Part shown: positions 60,001-64,000 of the stretch, piece by piece
Layout: each line of letters begins with the position of its first letter
Numbering within the stretch: position 1 is the first letter of the stretch
Origin: Nocardia flavorosea
GTDB lineage: Bacteria > Actinomycetota > Actinomycetes > Mycobacteriales > Mycobacteriaceae
Assembly: GCF_015477805.1 (NCBI RefSeq)
Contig: NZ_JADLQL010000003.1
Coordinates: forward strand, 248,001-312,000
Length of the DNA: 64,000 nucleotides
Direction of reading: 5' to 3'
Made by a program: the position numbers and the translations under genes
Notes under the pieces: generated by a model
Seen by the model: only the letters and a program-made list of their open reading frames with translations
Told to the model about the DNA's origin: nothing
Database searches by the model: none

Positions 60001-63000
60001 CTGTCGAGGTCGACGGTCACGTGCAGTCGGGAGTCGGCAGGGCCGCGCGTACCCGGCGAAACTTCGGCCCGGGAAAGCAAGGTCTCGTGGGCAGTGGATA
60101 CCGCATCCTTGATCGCGCGTAGCAGCTGCAGCAAGTGGGTACCCGACCACGCCATCTCGCTGCCGCCGGTCTGCCGGGCCCAGTCGAATTCTTCGGAGGT
60201 GACGAACCCCGGCCGCTGTTCGGTGACCAGGGCGACGTTCTCCGCGAGACCGAGTCCGACAGCGCGGAACTGCTCGGCGGGGGCGGCGACCGCCGCGGCG
60301 TATGTGGCGGCTTCGGACCCCAGGGCAGGATCGAGGGTGACGGCGCCCACCGTATCCGGTGGCCAGGGGAGCGGCTGTGGGTAAGCCGGACGGTGGGGCT
60401 GCTCGAAACCCGGAGTTTCCTCCGGCCCGAAACCGAGACGGTGCAGAGCCATGCGCGCGCACAAGAATTCGGGATCGGGGGCGAACCCGTGCACGATCCG
60501 CGCACCCAACGCCTCGTAAACAGCTACGCCCGGTGGCAGGAGCGGGGCCGCCATCGATTCGCCGAACAGGAACCAGGTGGATTTCGCGGTCTCGAGTGGA
60601 AGCACTCCCGACTCGAAATCCATGCCGGGGGCCGCCGTGGTCGGGTGCGGCGCGGTATGCGGGTTGTTGTCGATGATCTCGACGACCAGCCTGCGTTCAC
60701 CGTACGAACCGCCGCCCACCCGGGCAACCACGCGGACTTCGCCGGTACTGGTGGCCAGTGCGCTGCGCACCTGTGTTTCGACTGCGGCCGCCGCTGTTGC
60801 GGCTCCTTCGGCACTGCGCCATTCGTACCGGGTGGTCAGCCACTGGCTGAACTGTTCCCGCGCCAGCGTCGCTGTGGCGATCTGTTCGGTCTCGCTCTGC
60901 CGCATCCCGCCGACCCCGCGCGGGCCCAGCGAGATGTCGAAATCGTGGCCGGGTTGCCCGCCGGGCCGGCGGCCCGGATGTGCTGCTGTGACACCTTCGC
61001 CGGGACCCGGTGCGAAAAGACGGTCCACCCAGGTGAAGTCGTCGGGCCCGACGCGTACGGTCCAGAACGGACTGTGCACGATCTCGGTATCGGCCAGCGC
61101 GTAACCGACCAGGCTGATGAGACTCGCCGGATCGAATTGCAGCAGCGTCACCGCAAAACCGGGAGCGGCGCGCTGTTCGGCGCGGACGAGATCGTCCCAG
61201 AGGCGCCGCGCATAATCCAGTAGCTGCCGTTCATTGCTGTCCAGTTCGGCGGAGGGGCGTGCGGAAAGATCTGCCACGACCCGGCGCAGGATCAACTCGC
61301 TCGCAGCGTTGGAGTACTCGCGGGAAACGACAGGCACTCTGCCGTTGCGCTGTACCGCTTCCGGAGCGTCGTGGACGACCGCGCGGCGCTGCTCCGGTGA
61401 CAGCCGTTGCCACCAGCCGTCGATCGCACGCCGTTTGGCCATCTCGCGACCGGGAACGGGGGCCGGTCCGAAGATCGACTCGGCGCTCGCTCGCGCTCCC
61501 GCGGCGCGGTACGCCGTGTGCGCTGTGCGCTGTTCGACCTCGGTCGGCCCCGTGAACGCCCGCGGCACAGCCGGCCTGGCGGTATGGCTGAGGGTGAAGG
61601 CAGCATCGAGGAAGTCGGCTACCGCGGTGACGAATCCGGAGACTTGCCGATGGCCCGTTGCCGCGGCCAGCCCGCGTAACTCGTAGAGGAGATCTTCGGT
61701 CGGTTCGGTGCCCCGGGCGACCTCGCGCATCGGTGGCTGCACCGTTTCGCTCGCCGCACGTATCGCCGGAGCCGGGGCAGACGTCCGGTCCTCGTCCGCG
61801 GCAGTGCTCTGCCCGTCCGAGGGAGCCGGACGCAGGCCCAGGAGCTCGGGCAGAGCACTGTCGAGCTGCATGATCCGGCCGTTCAGTTCCGCTATCCGCA
61901 GCACCGGTGCGCGGTTTTCCCGCGCTTGGTGTACTTCCCGGGCGAGCGTGATTCGTTCCCGAAGCCAATCCCGCAGTACCGGAGAGCCGATCGCGTCTGC
62001 CACGCGCTGTTGCGCTGCCCCGTCGAGCGTTCGCAGTGCCTGCTGGATCGGGTTGATCGCGTTCAGGACTGTCGCCGCAGTGATTGTTTCCGGAGCCGAC
62101 CCCAGCAACTCGGCGACCGCCACTGCTTCCGGCAGGGGCTCTGCATCGATGGGTTCGGCCGGTGCCGCGTGATGCGCGGTGCCGGCGAGTTCGGTGTCGC
62201 GTAGCCGCCGCTGGGGCGAGGTCTCCGGGGCCCGGCCGGTGTTTTGGCTCGTCGGGTCGGCCTCTTCGGGATCGAGGTCGATGGCGACAGTGTCCGGCCC
62301 GCCGGCGATAGGCGGCTCGGTGTCTCCGGGAGACTGCGATGCGTCGGTTGGGTTGATCTCCGCCGGGCCGGGAGTCGTTTGTCCGCGCTCCGGCCGGGCG
62401 GTCGTCTCCGGCGTGCCCGGTGTGGAGTCCGGCGTATCGGTTTCGCCCGAAAGCGGGACCGAAACCTGGAAATCGTTCTCGTCGAGGCCGAACGCAGTGA
62501 GGTCGAAATCTTCGAATCCCGCCAGGGTTTCCTCTTCGGCGGCGGCAGGATCGTCGTTGCGCCGGATCTCGAACCACTGCTCGATGGTGTTGCGGTGCAG
62601 GCCGAAGGTGATGATCCGCCCGCAGCTGTCACTCATCGCGTGGGTGAGCCGCGTTCCGCGCCCGCCCTGGCGGTTCACGTCCTGTTGGCGGGCAGACCAT
62701 TCCGGCAGGTTCACCGCGTCGCCCGGGGCGATCTCGTTGTGGAAAGCAATCCGGACGCTGTGCCGATCCTCCGTATCAGTACTCCTGATATCGATCTCGG
62801 GCTCCGGATCAAGCCCGTGTTCGGCCGCGAAGTTGTGCAGGTATCCCAGGGAGTTGGTGACGAGTTCGGAGGTGATGGTTTTGATCGCATGGTCCTGGTC
62901 GTCGGTCACCCAGGAGTTCTCGTTTCGCACGCGGGTGGCGATCGCCCTGCGTGTCGGTCCGATCTCGGCTTGATAGGCGGGGCGGCTGTCCGAGGAATCC

Positions 63001-64000
63001 GCGAGCAACCGCGCCGCGCGATCGTCACCGTCTTGTCGTGACTCCGAATTCCTTCGGAGCGGAGCATCCCGGGATGGCCGGGCGACCCGTTCCACCGGCC
63101 GCGGCGTCGTGCCGAAATACCAGTTGACCTCGACCTGGCTGCTCTCGCTGGATGCGTCGACGACCTGGACATGAAGTGTTCCTTCCGCATCCAGTCCGGC
63201 TGTCACCGTCAGTGTGCCGATTCCCCACCGGACCGCAGCGGAGACGGCATCGGCGATATCGCGCACATAGCCGGAATCCGGCTGGGTGGTCAGCATGGCT
63301 TCGATGTTGTGGGCAATACGGTCGGCGGTCTCGGCATCGCCGTGGGCAATGCCGGACAACCGGAACCCGTTGGCTGTCAGCCATTCTCGTTCGAGCAGCG
63401 ATGAAGCGAAGCGGTCTCGTCCGGCATTGTTGTCCTCGGCGGGATGTCGTTGCGCAGCGGCCGGCGGGCGCTGTTCGTTCGTGCCCGGCCACTCGCGGCC
63501 GGTCTGGAGTGTGTTGCCGGGATAGATGCGATCTGCCGCACCGTCCACCAGACGTCGGAGCAGCTCGGCCATCCAGCCGGAAGCCGCGGAAACCGGGCCG
63601 GCGGCCGCGCGTAGTCGCTTCTGGACCTTCGCCGGAAGAAGTCCGATACCGCCGTCGACGATTTCCTTTCCTGTGTCCAGGGCCAGGTTCGGGAATTCCC
63701 GGAGCACCGTACTCGCCAGATAACGGTCGACGACCTTCATCATGAATTCCTCGGCCGTCCGGCTCCCCATCCTCGACCAGATGAAGGCGGCCAGATACCG
63801 TGCCCGCAGATACTCCGGGCTCTGTGCCTCGAGCCAACGGCAGCCCGGGAAGTGCAGCGCCGACCACAGATCGTCCTTGAGGAATCGGTGCCAGAACCAG
63901 TGTTCCGTCTCTGTGAGCTCTGCGCCCATCAGCTCGAGGTCGTTGTCCAGCAGCGGTCTACCTGCGTAGTACTCCATTTTGCCGAAAAGGATCGACACCA
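39021..64000 (-). CDS. Giant modular protein with toxin-like, transporter and enzyme domains (5' end outside window)
   Basis: One frame of 8,325 codons with no stop; a GTG at 63998 is available but the frame is open at the window edge, so the true start may lie further upstream. Order by residue in this reading: helical N-terminus (1-165); degenerate RsbW/GHKL-like modules (about 180-330 and 310-470); disordered linker (to ~600); helical and DUF1023-like SPEQRRAVV region (~620-1000); mixed region (to ~1420); linker repeat L1; MFS transporter (~1533-1938); linker L2; amidase (~2157-2638); linker L3; zincin-like domain 1 with HEIDH (2907-2911); two paralogous alpha/beta modules (~3416-4279, ~4322-5232); three HTH segments (~5318-5520); zincin-like domain 2 with HELQH (5705-5709); ADP-ribosyltransferase-like domain (~6402-6564); possible papain-fold domain (~6690-6800); long unassigned C-terminus with two hydrophobic stretches (~7190-7230, ~7452-7490). 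The content suggests a polymorphic-toxin or effector-like protein. Secretion route and function are unknown. Confidence 0.85.
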   Translation of the reverse strand, partial: VSILFGKMEYYAGRPLLDNDLELMGAELTETEHWFWHRFLKDDLWSALHFPGCRWLEAQSPEYLRARYLAAFIWSRMGSRTAEEFMMKVVDRYLASTVLREFPNLALDTGKEIVDGGIGLLPAKVQKRLRAAAGPVSAASGWMAELLRRLVDGAADRIYPGNTLQTGREWPGTNEQRPPAAAQRHPAEDNNAGRDRFASSLLEREWLTANGFRLSGIAHGDAETADRIAHNIEAMLTTQPDSGYVRDIADAVSAAVRWGIGTLTVTAGLDAEGTLHVQVVDASSESSQVEVNWYFGTTPRPVERVARPSRDAPLRRNSESRQDGDDRAARLLADSSDSRPAYQAEIGPTRRAIATRVRNENSWVTDDQDHAIKTITSELVTNSLGYLHNFAAEHGLDPEPEIDIRSTDTEDRHSVRIAFHNEIAPGDAVNLPEWSARQQDVNRQGGRGTRLTHAMSDSCGRIITFGLHRNTIEQWFEIRRNDDPAAAEEETLAGFEDFDLTAFGLDENDFQVSVPLSGETDTPDSTPGTPETTARPERGQTTPGPAEINPTDASQSPGDTEPPIAGGPDTVAIDLDPEEADPTSQNTGRAPETSPQRRLRDTELAGTAHHAAPAEPIDAEPLPEAVAVAELLGSAPETITAATVLNAINPIQQALRTLDGAAQQRVADAIGSPVLRDWLRERITLAREVHQARENRAPVLRIAELNGRIMQLDSALPELLGLRPAPSDGQSTAADEDRTSAPAPAIRAASETVQPPMREVARGTEPTEDLLYELRGLAAATGHRQVSGFVTAVADFLDAAFTLSHTARPAVPRAFTGPTEVEQRTAHTAYRAAGARASAESIFGPAPVPGREMAKRRAIDGWWQRLSPEQRRAVVHDAPEAVQRNGRVPVVSREYSNAASELILRRVVADLSARPSAELDSNERQLLDYARRLWDDLVRAEQRAAPGFAVTLLQFDPASLISLVGYALADTEIVHSPFWTVRVGPDDFTWVDRLFAPGPGEGVTAAHPGRRPGGQPGHDFDISLGPRGVGGMRQSETEQIATATLAREQFSQWLTTRYEWRSAEGAATAAAAVETQVRSALATSTGEVRVVARVGGGSYGERRLVVEIIDNNPHTAPHPTTAAPGMDFESGVLPLETAKSTWFLFGESMAAPLLPPGVAVYEALGARIVHGFAPDPEFLCARMALHRLGFGPEETPGFEQPHRPAYPQPLPWPPDTVGAVTLDPALGSEAATYAAAVAAPAEQFRAVGLGLAENVALVTEQRPGFVTSEEFDWARQTGGSEMAWSGTHLLQLLRAIKDAVSTAHETLLSRAEVSPGTRGPADSRLHVTVDLDSHTFRARLDPETAQESGLPAEPIEGRWRVRDGLILAATAIPQPSRLASAHERRNDTHLAALDEAEARSGDPDNPAAAKPARADHRITYGPGAAVPNANDALDSPFRLRSGRRNPAPWDPLHMDGGGAHRDRPDDSEPHANGEPDSEPEGLVTGRGSLRKLITPSVPEGFRRVGHFFLPNRSTDDGPADTGTPRAETETNGSLMRLYRTDREFRNLATGGLVSSIGSAGAETALMLMLMDIDPGTAALVSTLSAVPKIVLAPFAGYLADTRRPTRIMRQATVATALSSVGAAVATGFGVPQIIPILIGTTMVGAAASTLYDPAQFRVTPEVVGTDERIQRGYSQYKTFENNLSRTIGQSLAAVMPPWLSLGLNAAASSANLAGLRHVRELPPEKPTESRSVRDRLRAVFVDGFTALNEDAILRNYTWNLVTTNGYLGTQYFYYLHLITQADLSPALTATAVLMPSAGGMIGNFLPKNWLSKVDIHKLLAARYVGLTGMAASALTAAATDQTFVAGAGYLAGWAILGAAGVQTNAYFTINIPIDRRGRASSFINVAALSAYSAFGLVGGVLIANQGSVNTAAAMTAGMGVITAASIERRFEIRRLMASWLSSLQDIDSKPAPIHREAPSHPSSEHIAPPPAIAQVRSLDGEPVVELAGRPRLPDGVYTLEFASEDPVVPAPPSHPAGKPVAHGPTGTPDAPPNEETRPGRASHANIRGRGSGADVPNTEDTLDSPFRLRSGRRNPAPWEPLHMDGGGAARGRPDDSEPGDPTGRHPRNPHRPPSPETSRASDAGDSAPAPRRLAQHLTDSRESAAVPGQPAAPDSVTLDLEISDVATLQQAMADGRTNSVTLVQEYLHRIEVLDRSGPRLNAVRSLNPNALRDAARLDAERAAGRVRGPLHGIPVLIKDNIDVVGIPTTVGALALRNSYPAQDAFLVARLREAGAVILGKTNLTEFANFVTEGMPNGYSALGGQVVNPYNPEVDPFGSSSGSAVAAAAGLAAITVGTETFGSIISPAVFNSLVGVKPTVGLISRTGILPISVTQDSAGPIARTISDAAALLNALTGVDTDDPATEAAAAVAGTDYVAALTTEALRGKRLGVVVTTAEDLDTTASPSDALALFGEAQTVLRAQGATLVPVTVTPPGGEGILLFEFKPALESYFARLRADAPIRTLDELIQFNTEHADEAIRYGQSLFTQAATVDLNDPVVHAEYVARRDRLRAEYRAVIDSILTAEGLDGLLFPHLNSWWVAPRAGYPAVSVPIGYDPAVHQPYGMTLVGTAFSESALLAMAYAYEQAAQVRRPPSDFNPMLAAAHPAGKPVAHRPTGVPDAPLNEETRPGHASHANIRGHSSGGDVPNTEDALDSPFRLRSGRRNPAPWDPLHMDGGGAARGRPDDSEPNDPTARHPRNPHRPPPPESSRGGDAHDSDAVSIQDDIDELDPAAALRAKQWIAGQIYDAFGIEVLGFEKLKLATVVGIKNGIVDKFDELLELHRFGITPDSSLAERRELIATLPNRPDFAPDIIAAVPLDAKITGFAINEILDDRTRLILINTKTIDKAAISGTLDPTGNTGYATIQHEIDHLGDPLAFSTDLPTVQQSTEARAFGYALTYFELLKSPWSPEHDEFFGTWSERDNNNFGELPRLAADANFEDWLDQLPAYGFEIKERTASDTEFELFEHWLGNQDKPEFHVDLSDLKSRYPDGKYPLKEFIDEWRNNVGREQREDISRDLEVYRRNNSGPDGGARLALGARDVFSPSESLAEAGLAFGFSAPADFAHPAYALQALRRGLKPVEVWRDATRRNEVARRRAADREPVTVPSGPTAGIGADGPAVRFQRSWRNLSFAEQEQMRADRTHWAADEGSAFPLDEMARSVDQQRRLLLGLDPDAAAATDERPEATFAESALVPTNELAEQIQTIIEVFSDLVPRLQSGHDASLIAAQAVVLEQARTRAEELAVRELTLAGLAAVDNGGMLEIFVPEHHDGDAAATLDRAGSTAVVRRVRIDLTGRILVEQPQNSTAAPAIQPVRDTSEQATRDATEQNGKRRGAPGSPPPDNPAGGRDTASRSQRWARDQIAAVQKFAADVAPGDSVQESPREVPSTDGRRELHIPLDPGRTAQVVLEADETIDISYVHRESDTEHRSAMRAMLSSLTRGATEELPVADIIDHLLSAMQQHYREAAGGGLTDVPVTLRVEPGEFGPHVHVTMQAAQLHAGLELEYGGDRRPRVRTAIPAPIGSDLDDVAGVIVSASRRAAGSIEEWDGASFPGRAATDWLKAVSGAHHSADGVRLSTSSQIVVTVSGEPGVGTVHYEATDLVSGRTDEIVFQEKFALSAAVAAESAQRSDTGPIVPGSMRAGVPVDHPGYRSWEAELQASAPGSWMRVTERRPDGPVDYEVHLRDGVTLILDPRTGTTQPASEMDFAESSTWTAVAFDPAGEPLHPAPEYIRQLARERAALWEQLDLDPPNDFSRAAAQRVIEMHRELTSTDLAGIDESLAGLYSDEPAIRYVLAEPLLARRAGVLRRLAALAELDTVVLRGERALSRWHPFTTDIDLAGATPLTPRVARIASRELLIVAPDGGHPQALEAAVTADPALAVALWRGWHIRYVGMTMGTEGIEYVPLDAEEVERNYRAAVRRALETHLLSAYLAARRKAAAPVDIETWLQPLDPSLSNIPEDGGTAAAPEPVRVALELLQTGILNRETAARVAQPASWSIPVHAGWLTGVTVPVEYRRQDERAPGGWVVSTTRSADGTAEVIAHHFAQLERSRRGRAATGFRTPEQLGQAVQKLLNSTDALPPLSAAQTATGKAESTGVHHSSQVEPTDKTTTDPQRGESAKPSGARELPPATEVARIDNLPTLVEFRRYAETKVSEVLGTVLDRWAMMKLLRLATDPTAPSGLKREPLPVLRRWRRKLIEVEPRLRALGLDEQYERMAAGIDRAIHNPPPSRDTRSSPGKARKIPDNAAGNAEHADKPDPNPAENSSPAAVELGTIDPQQPVEAQLATMQASVAEWLANWAVPEHIPAARRVITTLTKSLQRQGPIHVRLGADGDNRWISLSVDMENTTSPSLDATDLHHDGDRVWRAELSADGTMVVTTTYREGDNDDNLARVAEALIGDAKLLVADIAPPVRDMVRHQSAEVPDRAAEVPVEVRMSPGTFGPRIRVVARSSMLHSEYELGYDQPAPTVRRSIPVPTGSSSQTIASAIELSSPQFWAGPGEPATQAFDWFLQVAGEYPAHTSGTVTTSMQLTITRSGELGAQTVNYRAVDMASGHSYELTLHETLALAAQAAESARHTETGPLGAGDTRAATPVSYRNFDELRTALDRLPPGGWIRLTEYNGDRRIDYEVHLHDGSLIMVDPRNGSTRDYTYYRPPRRASWQAVLFDAAGEPLHPTLEYVQQLTRQRSDEWERLDLDLPNEDSASERQRSIHVHLRLGRMEIDGIDTSLARLHDADTPADRYILAEPLLMERAEINARVIALGELESLVMRYDRALTRFVAPATELMFAEELARRQGRVVGQVARFAPPPGYPGEIWIAARPGGHMRALENAIEAAPDLAPALWTGWLIRYIAIDVSPYGVDFRTLTPEQAQDIEQPYRSSFRRVLEQRLLEAYFEERREYRMSKRLREWLAPLEPSLANAFQDDGPDHRAAPRRIARDLMRTGISNERAMWQVAPATDRRLVPVSAGWLETVVVPVEFRERHVQGAAEGWVVSTPGNTGDIADLMGRQLAQLTPSGFRSRRTFASEEKLRRAVEKILDGDRPLPAEIRPNRPVKTASAETTELPRAAASARIGDLPRVDQFMQHELRAIYTVLKDVFDLDAAAALYGLIADHITTSMYRPISDPDAGGVAELSRLPVSDLREWHRTLPDVRARLYALGLGYRYQQLLLGLEQAIRAAASRGIRTAPDATAAPRPQPAIRGPWGVAEDPLDTGGNPFGRRLGKAARDAALKRLAEPHATDGGMPRNNGREGSRTPWNAQRAPSTESAGTHHRADRSRLSRDQERVLRWIAEGWSNAQITEALGGQQASKYVREVASALGVANKRYLIAAEATRRGVVLPAAPLTELRKRLTPRQIVVLAYLSRGHSRADIATKLQVSPRTVDEHVNRALRDIGSANLVVAMPRIVGALDTFDEQTLTELTTASSARTAPPADVGTPVDRMSSEQVSRLARQGRTHSDIAAEMGMSDREVRRVLADTRRDTGDSDAHRAAARDEAPPARDPAISEAPSVDIENLDPATARRISREVGREIFDTYGFEVLGFEKLAVPVALAIRNAIIDHFDEVLQLYTLGIGVDSSLAERKAVLNRIPGWRDRAPEVICVVPSRQSRGAAAGRSNVGNGSRILYLNEKNFRADEASRKQKMQGVWTDFAWNPTGSVAYAVVRHELQHFFDKRALDPGAEAKLESIEARVMGELFTHYDNLRHPERALATNAFGAITEQDLVNLGGVPSISRDISFPEWISTLPEITRSRKPEHPEDAEYQNFQHWLTRLMDKPGFTIDETALQNSDGAGSYSLQVLFAAWREQMDADQLAKIERSRELSRLQPSERTGSLVAVPKLGDREVMDVGEMLAEAPLAFGQSAPRALSDPAYLLQALGRDITVVEVWRDIDRRNAVAQRRAADPGPVPQPAPLRATIAANGRAAAIAASWRGKKWKASDDFRQRFDEIARMVDRQQGIVLGVDPESIPPEYASFTEFDHVPTGALARHIQHLGEMARRRSVRLEQLRLFLLSSASAVERLGLADWVRAGAPTSELNPRTLRERVDREAVLMGDGSSADIADRLDAILRLDTDLSSAREQAETTAHADLAALGLDMSGIQVGVALDGRILVDRTPEKKAKRDVHSIIEKSLERGDTDSAVRAFDAGYGKFLRAWLSKQRYAKEPRFVDDLAARIFTHAVSDWNNNAGSNLGDRLRRSMDKILAEVFDTRGLIQFIRGRATESCVDITARQQVTQILTDITASEFDRALDALPEEQRALLNSFRPDSARPADRPSRRIVLDAVDELLRSAAAIREIPYSIRRDDGDRLISARPTPWSEAAQNVSGDRDPHAGPTRSSGPRDSDGTMDSQPHRLPASAPDNPPDTKGAIEFDSPASVRAYAKEHWGDGAEHKKLADTYITEGTAINSYIRGDPRWRNLTMKPWEAADVDAIVDQLRSVMKPIPDAVVVRRYVESRFISGLRRGDVVPESGFISTIADPEPPNFLEHRSGILSLTVPPGVPVAFLHNGFNELLLPPGLSWRVTESVESDDGKVRVAGVVEWDGSPPQEQEGPEDSPERDEKPSRDPGTEVAEPRSTGPSAEHAATEPAPPDTVRATERQKSPLTYALVADSAKGPTERDVGRKPGPDSTESIAEPGAGPFPEPAQRRTDTVPEHVRKCVVQTVRVTGAVGYDDATIPDEQAVTWNELADSLHTEFTRIPASWLGAETVHDSPVARVLDLLENPDSELDTVVFVVNNGHRAHSLMATSTPVEGSVENYVVISDTDLPDPGVASEDRPDSHDAEQPRQRTPRVRTREIWEREMSQSYRDISEVVVVGFTRDAESGRLELLPPQDADPPGQDLYRLEIHGLLGRRPKHLWPGSAEDLPDLELLAGEVVRNRWLVEQLNTALGVNFRWASDFRAHIASLPVTARGRITADTEWWLANLPTTEDRIRRLVGGAGRRIVDGEIVGWDHGLQLSAVSGKEAARRIRSLREGRDLRLATKFTPRSVAWLEDYLTLEQHPNPSLSYAIEWMCEANLDGIPAPFGTISGARASWTELAPVAKLWLDHDEDVEPAPHRALHPVKDTVFDWSWRYNRVFWTSGPTVQLRTADLPAGEIVRGRWIHKEQYVLVVDASAGREEIRTELDKHMRRLIGEGYTPRQAPPRNSVLGKSLTAGIENAGYVAGAGLAAGLDIGFMPWPLIGMMVGSAVRHGGGAITEYVSANKKIRQEKLAELYDASTAGGIPPPERNISDDQHRTAEMFGKVGQLLGRESLQFPPPAEAMQLSEQQQAELIHRAERLMRMLRQGVEDGTWRLLVPKYMAAENGWPNKHLGPLDGTSLPEEAGIYSFPLVGNQFIKESTVHYSFAVGDSTPRTYIEFRNTGRLNDFRLTMVLWPNLYYATDEQLAEEFFDHFSRSLSTVGSAYYDMPGVGTRLKQPAIVNGVLYAPATIALASLLGVTPLALAMVLGRAGGELGKIFADAWGQLADLYNSKNAFYAMQKRLEFGASVGLDVRLARNSLELSRYQRATHRDILERFGLSLAPESASNLVSDEDLLTVIGRVVHDWAEQHDAIDDVRVELLSEAAMSEVTGIEVKDIAGGANDVRLATLHTSLHDGRRLILYAAFSINSDRSYDMPLVSFTSADYHHRGTASNVGSRWEQYRERLIEIRLPAQWRHHLPEDDAAKLRRTLDDLLARERVMHGMPVGELIKRGLIRALGGDVAPGLLALLANDPAVLVRELTNAGITVTDEGLGAILNAVEEHRILNNRASAISSEDPTARTLTEDWELSVQQNTDSIRAAAAWLKQKAEARPDHPQLRELATKWADRAATVNRQPWELANDVLVEVEQAVAEDDYAEGVDRLGAANVFEVTIARTGELPPRREIVEILPNIPGAGTYLRPNPDQYADVDSYLVYDPADPESLRPLLTAWFAQWHGSPFGGMLARSSGMDVTVSEGSAATNRMASGRSEGGSEIGDIPYVAASAVNGLGQAWVDRGFADKEAQADRRYQALMHRDIVKAGKPLESLRHRLRLETEKVFREIVADLGTAAELTGDTVPDDMVSVLAGLRRPLDDDTDDHPARQAPRMPRGIVREGTADSSLQPRPDYFPGRATWQREVLDFAGHSVEKLAEELGVPTEQARTILDEAMTRTHLLTERELEEAEKSLPKDQQDRRRPYLGGSLVDWPTSTIWLAPQRTDLMATAWLRQVLRLRHGSPVDELAQTDATSAEVIIRRELAITEQLRPILAHIIELFGDEAAHALHTELEASSGSAAEQRLRNRLNELADYAARFEEDPRGGMPPVELDLWTSERLPG
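43590..43930 (-). other. Possible papain-fold (Tox-PL-like) domain in the giant protein
   Basis: A Cys at residue 6692 ([12 protein letters not shown]), His6772/His6775 in [15 protein letters not shown] and an Asp in [11 protein letters not shown] follow the Cys-His-Asp order of papain-like toxin glutaminases. [21 protein letters not shown] fits the strand before the His. The overall match is weak. Confidence 0.4.
44310..44795 (-). other. ADP-ribosyltransferase-like domain in the giant protein
   Basis: Resembles ART toxins: [12 protein letters not shown] (Arg6484/6485), [15 protein letters not shown] at the STS position and [20 protein letters not shown] ending NELLLPPG. The catalytic Glu is Glu6545, but the first residue of the usual E/Q-x-E is Phe6543. 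Confidence 0.7.
46200..47370 (-). other. Zincin-like domain 2 in the giant protein
   Basis: Opens [20 protein letters not shown] and [13 protein letters not shown], parallel to domain 1. [16 protein letters not shown] gives HELQH at 46872-46886 (residues 5705-5709), with [17 protein letters not shown] downstream as a candidate third-ligand helix. Confidence 0.65.
47440..48050 (-). other. Three helix-turn-helix segments in the giant protein
   Basis: [20 protein letters not shown] and [20 protein letters not shown] (continuing [20 protein letters not shown]) are LuxR/GerE-type HTHs. [20 protein letters not shown] with [13 protein letters not shown] is a third, shorter HTH. They lie between the alpha/beta modules and zincin-like domain 2. 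Confidence 0.75.
48300..53750 (-). other. Two paralogous alpha/beta modules in the giant protein
   Basis: Copy 1 (about 53750-51160) and copy 2 (about 51030-48300) share order and many motifs: [19 protein letters not shown] and [34 protein letters not shown] and [29 protein letters not shown] and [30 protein letters not shown] and [16 protein letters not shown]. They are a tandem duplication of about 2.6 kb. No known fold is assigned; the helix-then-strand opening resembles the GHKL-like modules. Confidence 0.75.
54560..55715 (-). other. Zincin-like domain 1 in the giant protein
   Basis: Begins [20 protein letters not shown] and [13 protein letters not shown]. The metal-binding helix [13 protein letters not shown] gives HEIDH at 55266-55280 (residues 2907-2911), and [11 protein letters not shown] about 25 residues later is a candidate for the third ligand. 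It is paralogous to the domain at about 46200-47370. Confidence 0.65.
55750..56067 (-). repeat. Linker repeat L3
   Basis: 318 bp matching L2 at a fixed offset of 1,893 bp (core 55841-55927). It encodes [20 protein letters not shown], then [20 protein letters not shown]. It follows the amidase and precedes the first zincin-like domain. Confidence 0.92.
56085..57530 (-). other. Amidase-signature domain inside the giant protein
   Basis: About 480 residues of an amidase/GatA-type enzyme. The catalytic triad is intact: Lys2238 in VLIKDN, cis-Ser2318 in GSSSGSA and nucleophile Ser2342 in TETFGSI, with the 24-residue Ser-Ser spacing seen in fatty-acid amide hydrolase. [20 protein letters not shown] is typical. 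It lies between linker repeats L2 and L3. Confidence 0.9.
57643..57960 (-). repeat. Linker repeat L2
   Basis: 318 bp, gap-free against L3 with high identity; the core 57734-57820 differs from L3 at 2 of 87 positions. It encodes [20 protein letters not shown], then [20 protein letters not shown] and [12 protein letters not shown]. It separates the MFS and amidase units, 1,887 bp from L1. Confidence 0.92.
58180..59415 (-). other. MFS transporter domain inside the giant protein
   Basis: About 405 residues resembling a complete DHA3-like MFS efflux protein: [19 protein letters not shown], then [21 protein letters not shown] (the A-type loop) and many hydrophobic helices ending near [10 protein letters not shown]. 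It lies between linker repeats L1 and L2. It is unrelated in subfamily to the AmpG/RhtX-type gene at 37754-39016. Confidence 0.85.
59594..59740 (-). repeat. Linker repeat L1
   Basis: The first of three in-frame linkers encoding [19 protein letters not shown] followed by [10 protein letters not shown]. The best-conserved 87 bp are 59621-59707, differing from L3 at 2 positions by my count. It precedes the MFS unit in the protein. Confidence 0.9.
62590..63050 (-). other. RsbW-like GHKL (anti-sigma kinase type) module in the giant protein
   Basis: [20 protein letters not shown] leads into [17 protein letters not shown], the N-box-like helix, and [11 protein letters not shown] resembles a G2 loop, as in HATPase_c_2 anti-sigma factors. 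The D-x-G-x-G box is not evident, so ATP binding is doubtful. Confidence 0.55.

Overview
The window looks like a chromosomal segment of a high-GC mycolic-acid actinobacterium (order Mycobacteriales), most likely Nocardia or a close relative. The evidence is strong GC bias, many GTG/TTG starts and 4-bp start/stop overlaps, a mycobacterial-type acyl-ACP desaturase, an LGFP-repeat lipoprotein, a lipid-droplet-associated protein next to xseA, and gene order matching Mycobacterium tuberculosis Rv1098c-Rv1112 (fumC, glpX, DUF4245, xseB, xseA, lipid-droplet protein, ispH, DUF6542, ychF). This assignment is inference; no 16S or other marker is present.

Region by region: 1-10.1 kb is the conserved core, with desA and an LGFP lipoprotein between fumC and glpX. 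From 10.3 to 17.5 kb is DNA repair: sbcD-sbcC, then ogt and an Ada-AlkA fusion. From 17.9 to 21.2 kb are ybdD-cstA (pyruvate/peptide uptake) and a PPOX-type flavoenzyme. From 21.2 to 23.3 kb are a vapBC toxin-antitoxin pair with its operator, an unknown membrane-anchored protein and a broken copy of the vapB 3' half. From 23.3 to 26.3 kb is regulation: a MerR protein fused to a DNA-clamp-like region with a TPR-like partner, and an AraC-VOC pair. ychF at 26.5 kb resumes the conserved gene order, so about 16 kb sits between DUF6542 and ychF relative to M. tuberculosis. From 27.6 to 30.5 kb are a DUF1059 gene divergent from tetR with two matching palindromes between them, a decayed DUF234-type ATPase, a saccharopine-dehydrogenase-like gene and a small secreted protein.

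From 30.7 to 37.7 kb is a likely iron-controlled locus. A peptide/nickel-type ABC importer (substrate-binding lipoprotein, permease, permease-ATPase fusion, second ATPase) diverges from two translationally coupled glutamine-amidotransferase-fold proteins, and the shared promoter region carries two copies of the IdeR/DtxR iron box.

From 39.0 kb to the right edge, on the minus strand, is one uninterrupted reading frame of at least 8,325 codons. It reads as a giant modular protein. From its N-terminal side I see degenerate RsbW/GHKL-like modules, a helical region, a complete MFS transporter, a complete amidase with an intact Lys-Ser-Ser triad, a zincin-like domain with HExxH, two paralogous alpha/beta modules, three helix-turn-helix segments, a second zincin-like domain, an ADP-ribosyltransferase-like domain and a possible papain-fold (Tox-PL-like) domain, followed by a long unassigned C-terminal region. 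The MFS and amidase units are bounded by near-identical linker repeats spaced 1,887 and 1,893 bp apart, both whole numbers of codons, so recombination between repeats could delete or exchange a unit in frame. An AmpG/RhtX-type MFS gene follows directly, its ribosome-binding site overlapping the giant gene's stop codon. This gene and the iron locus are the most unusual parts of the window.
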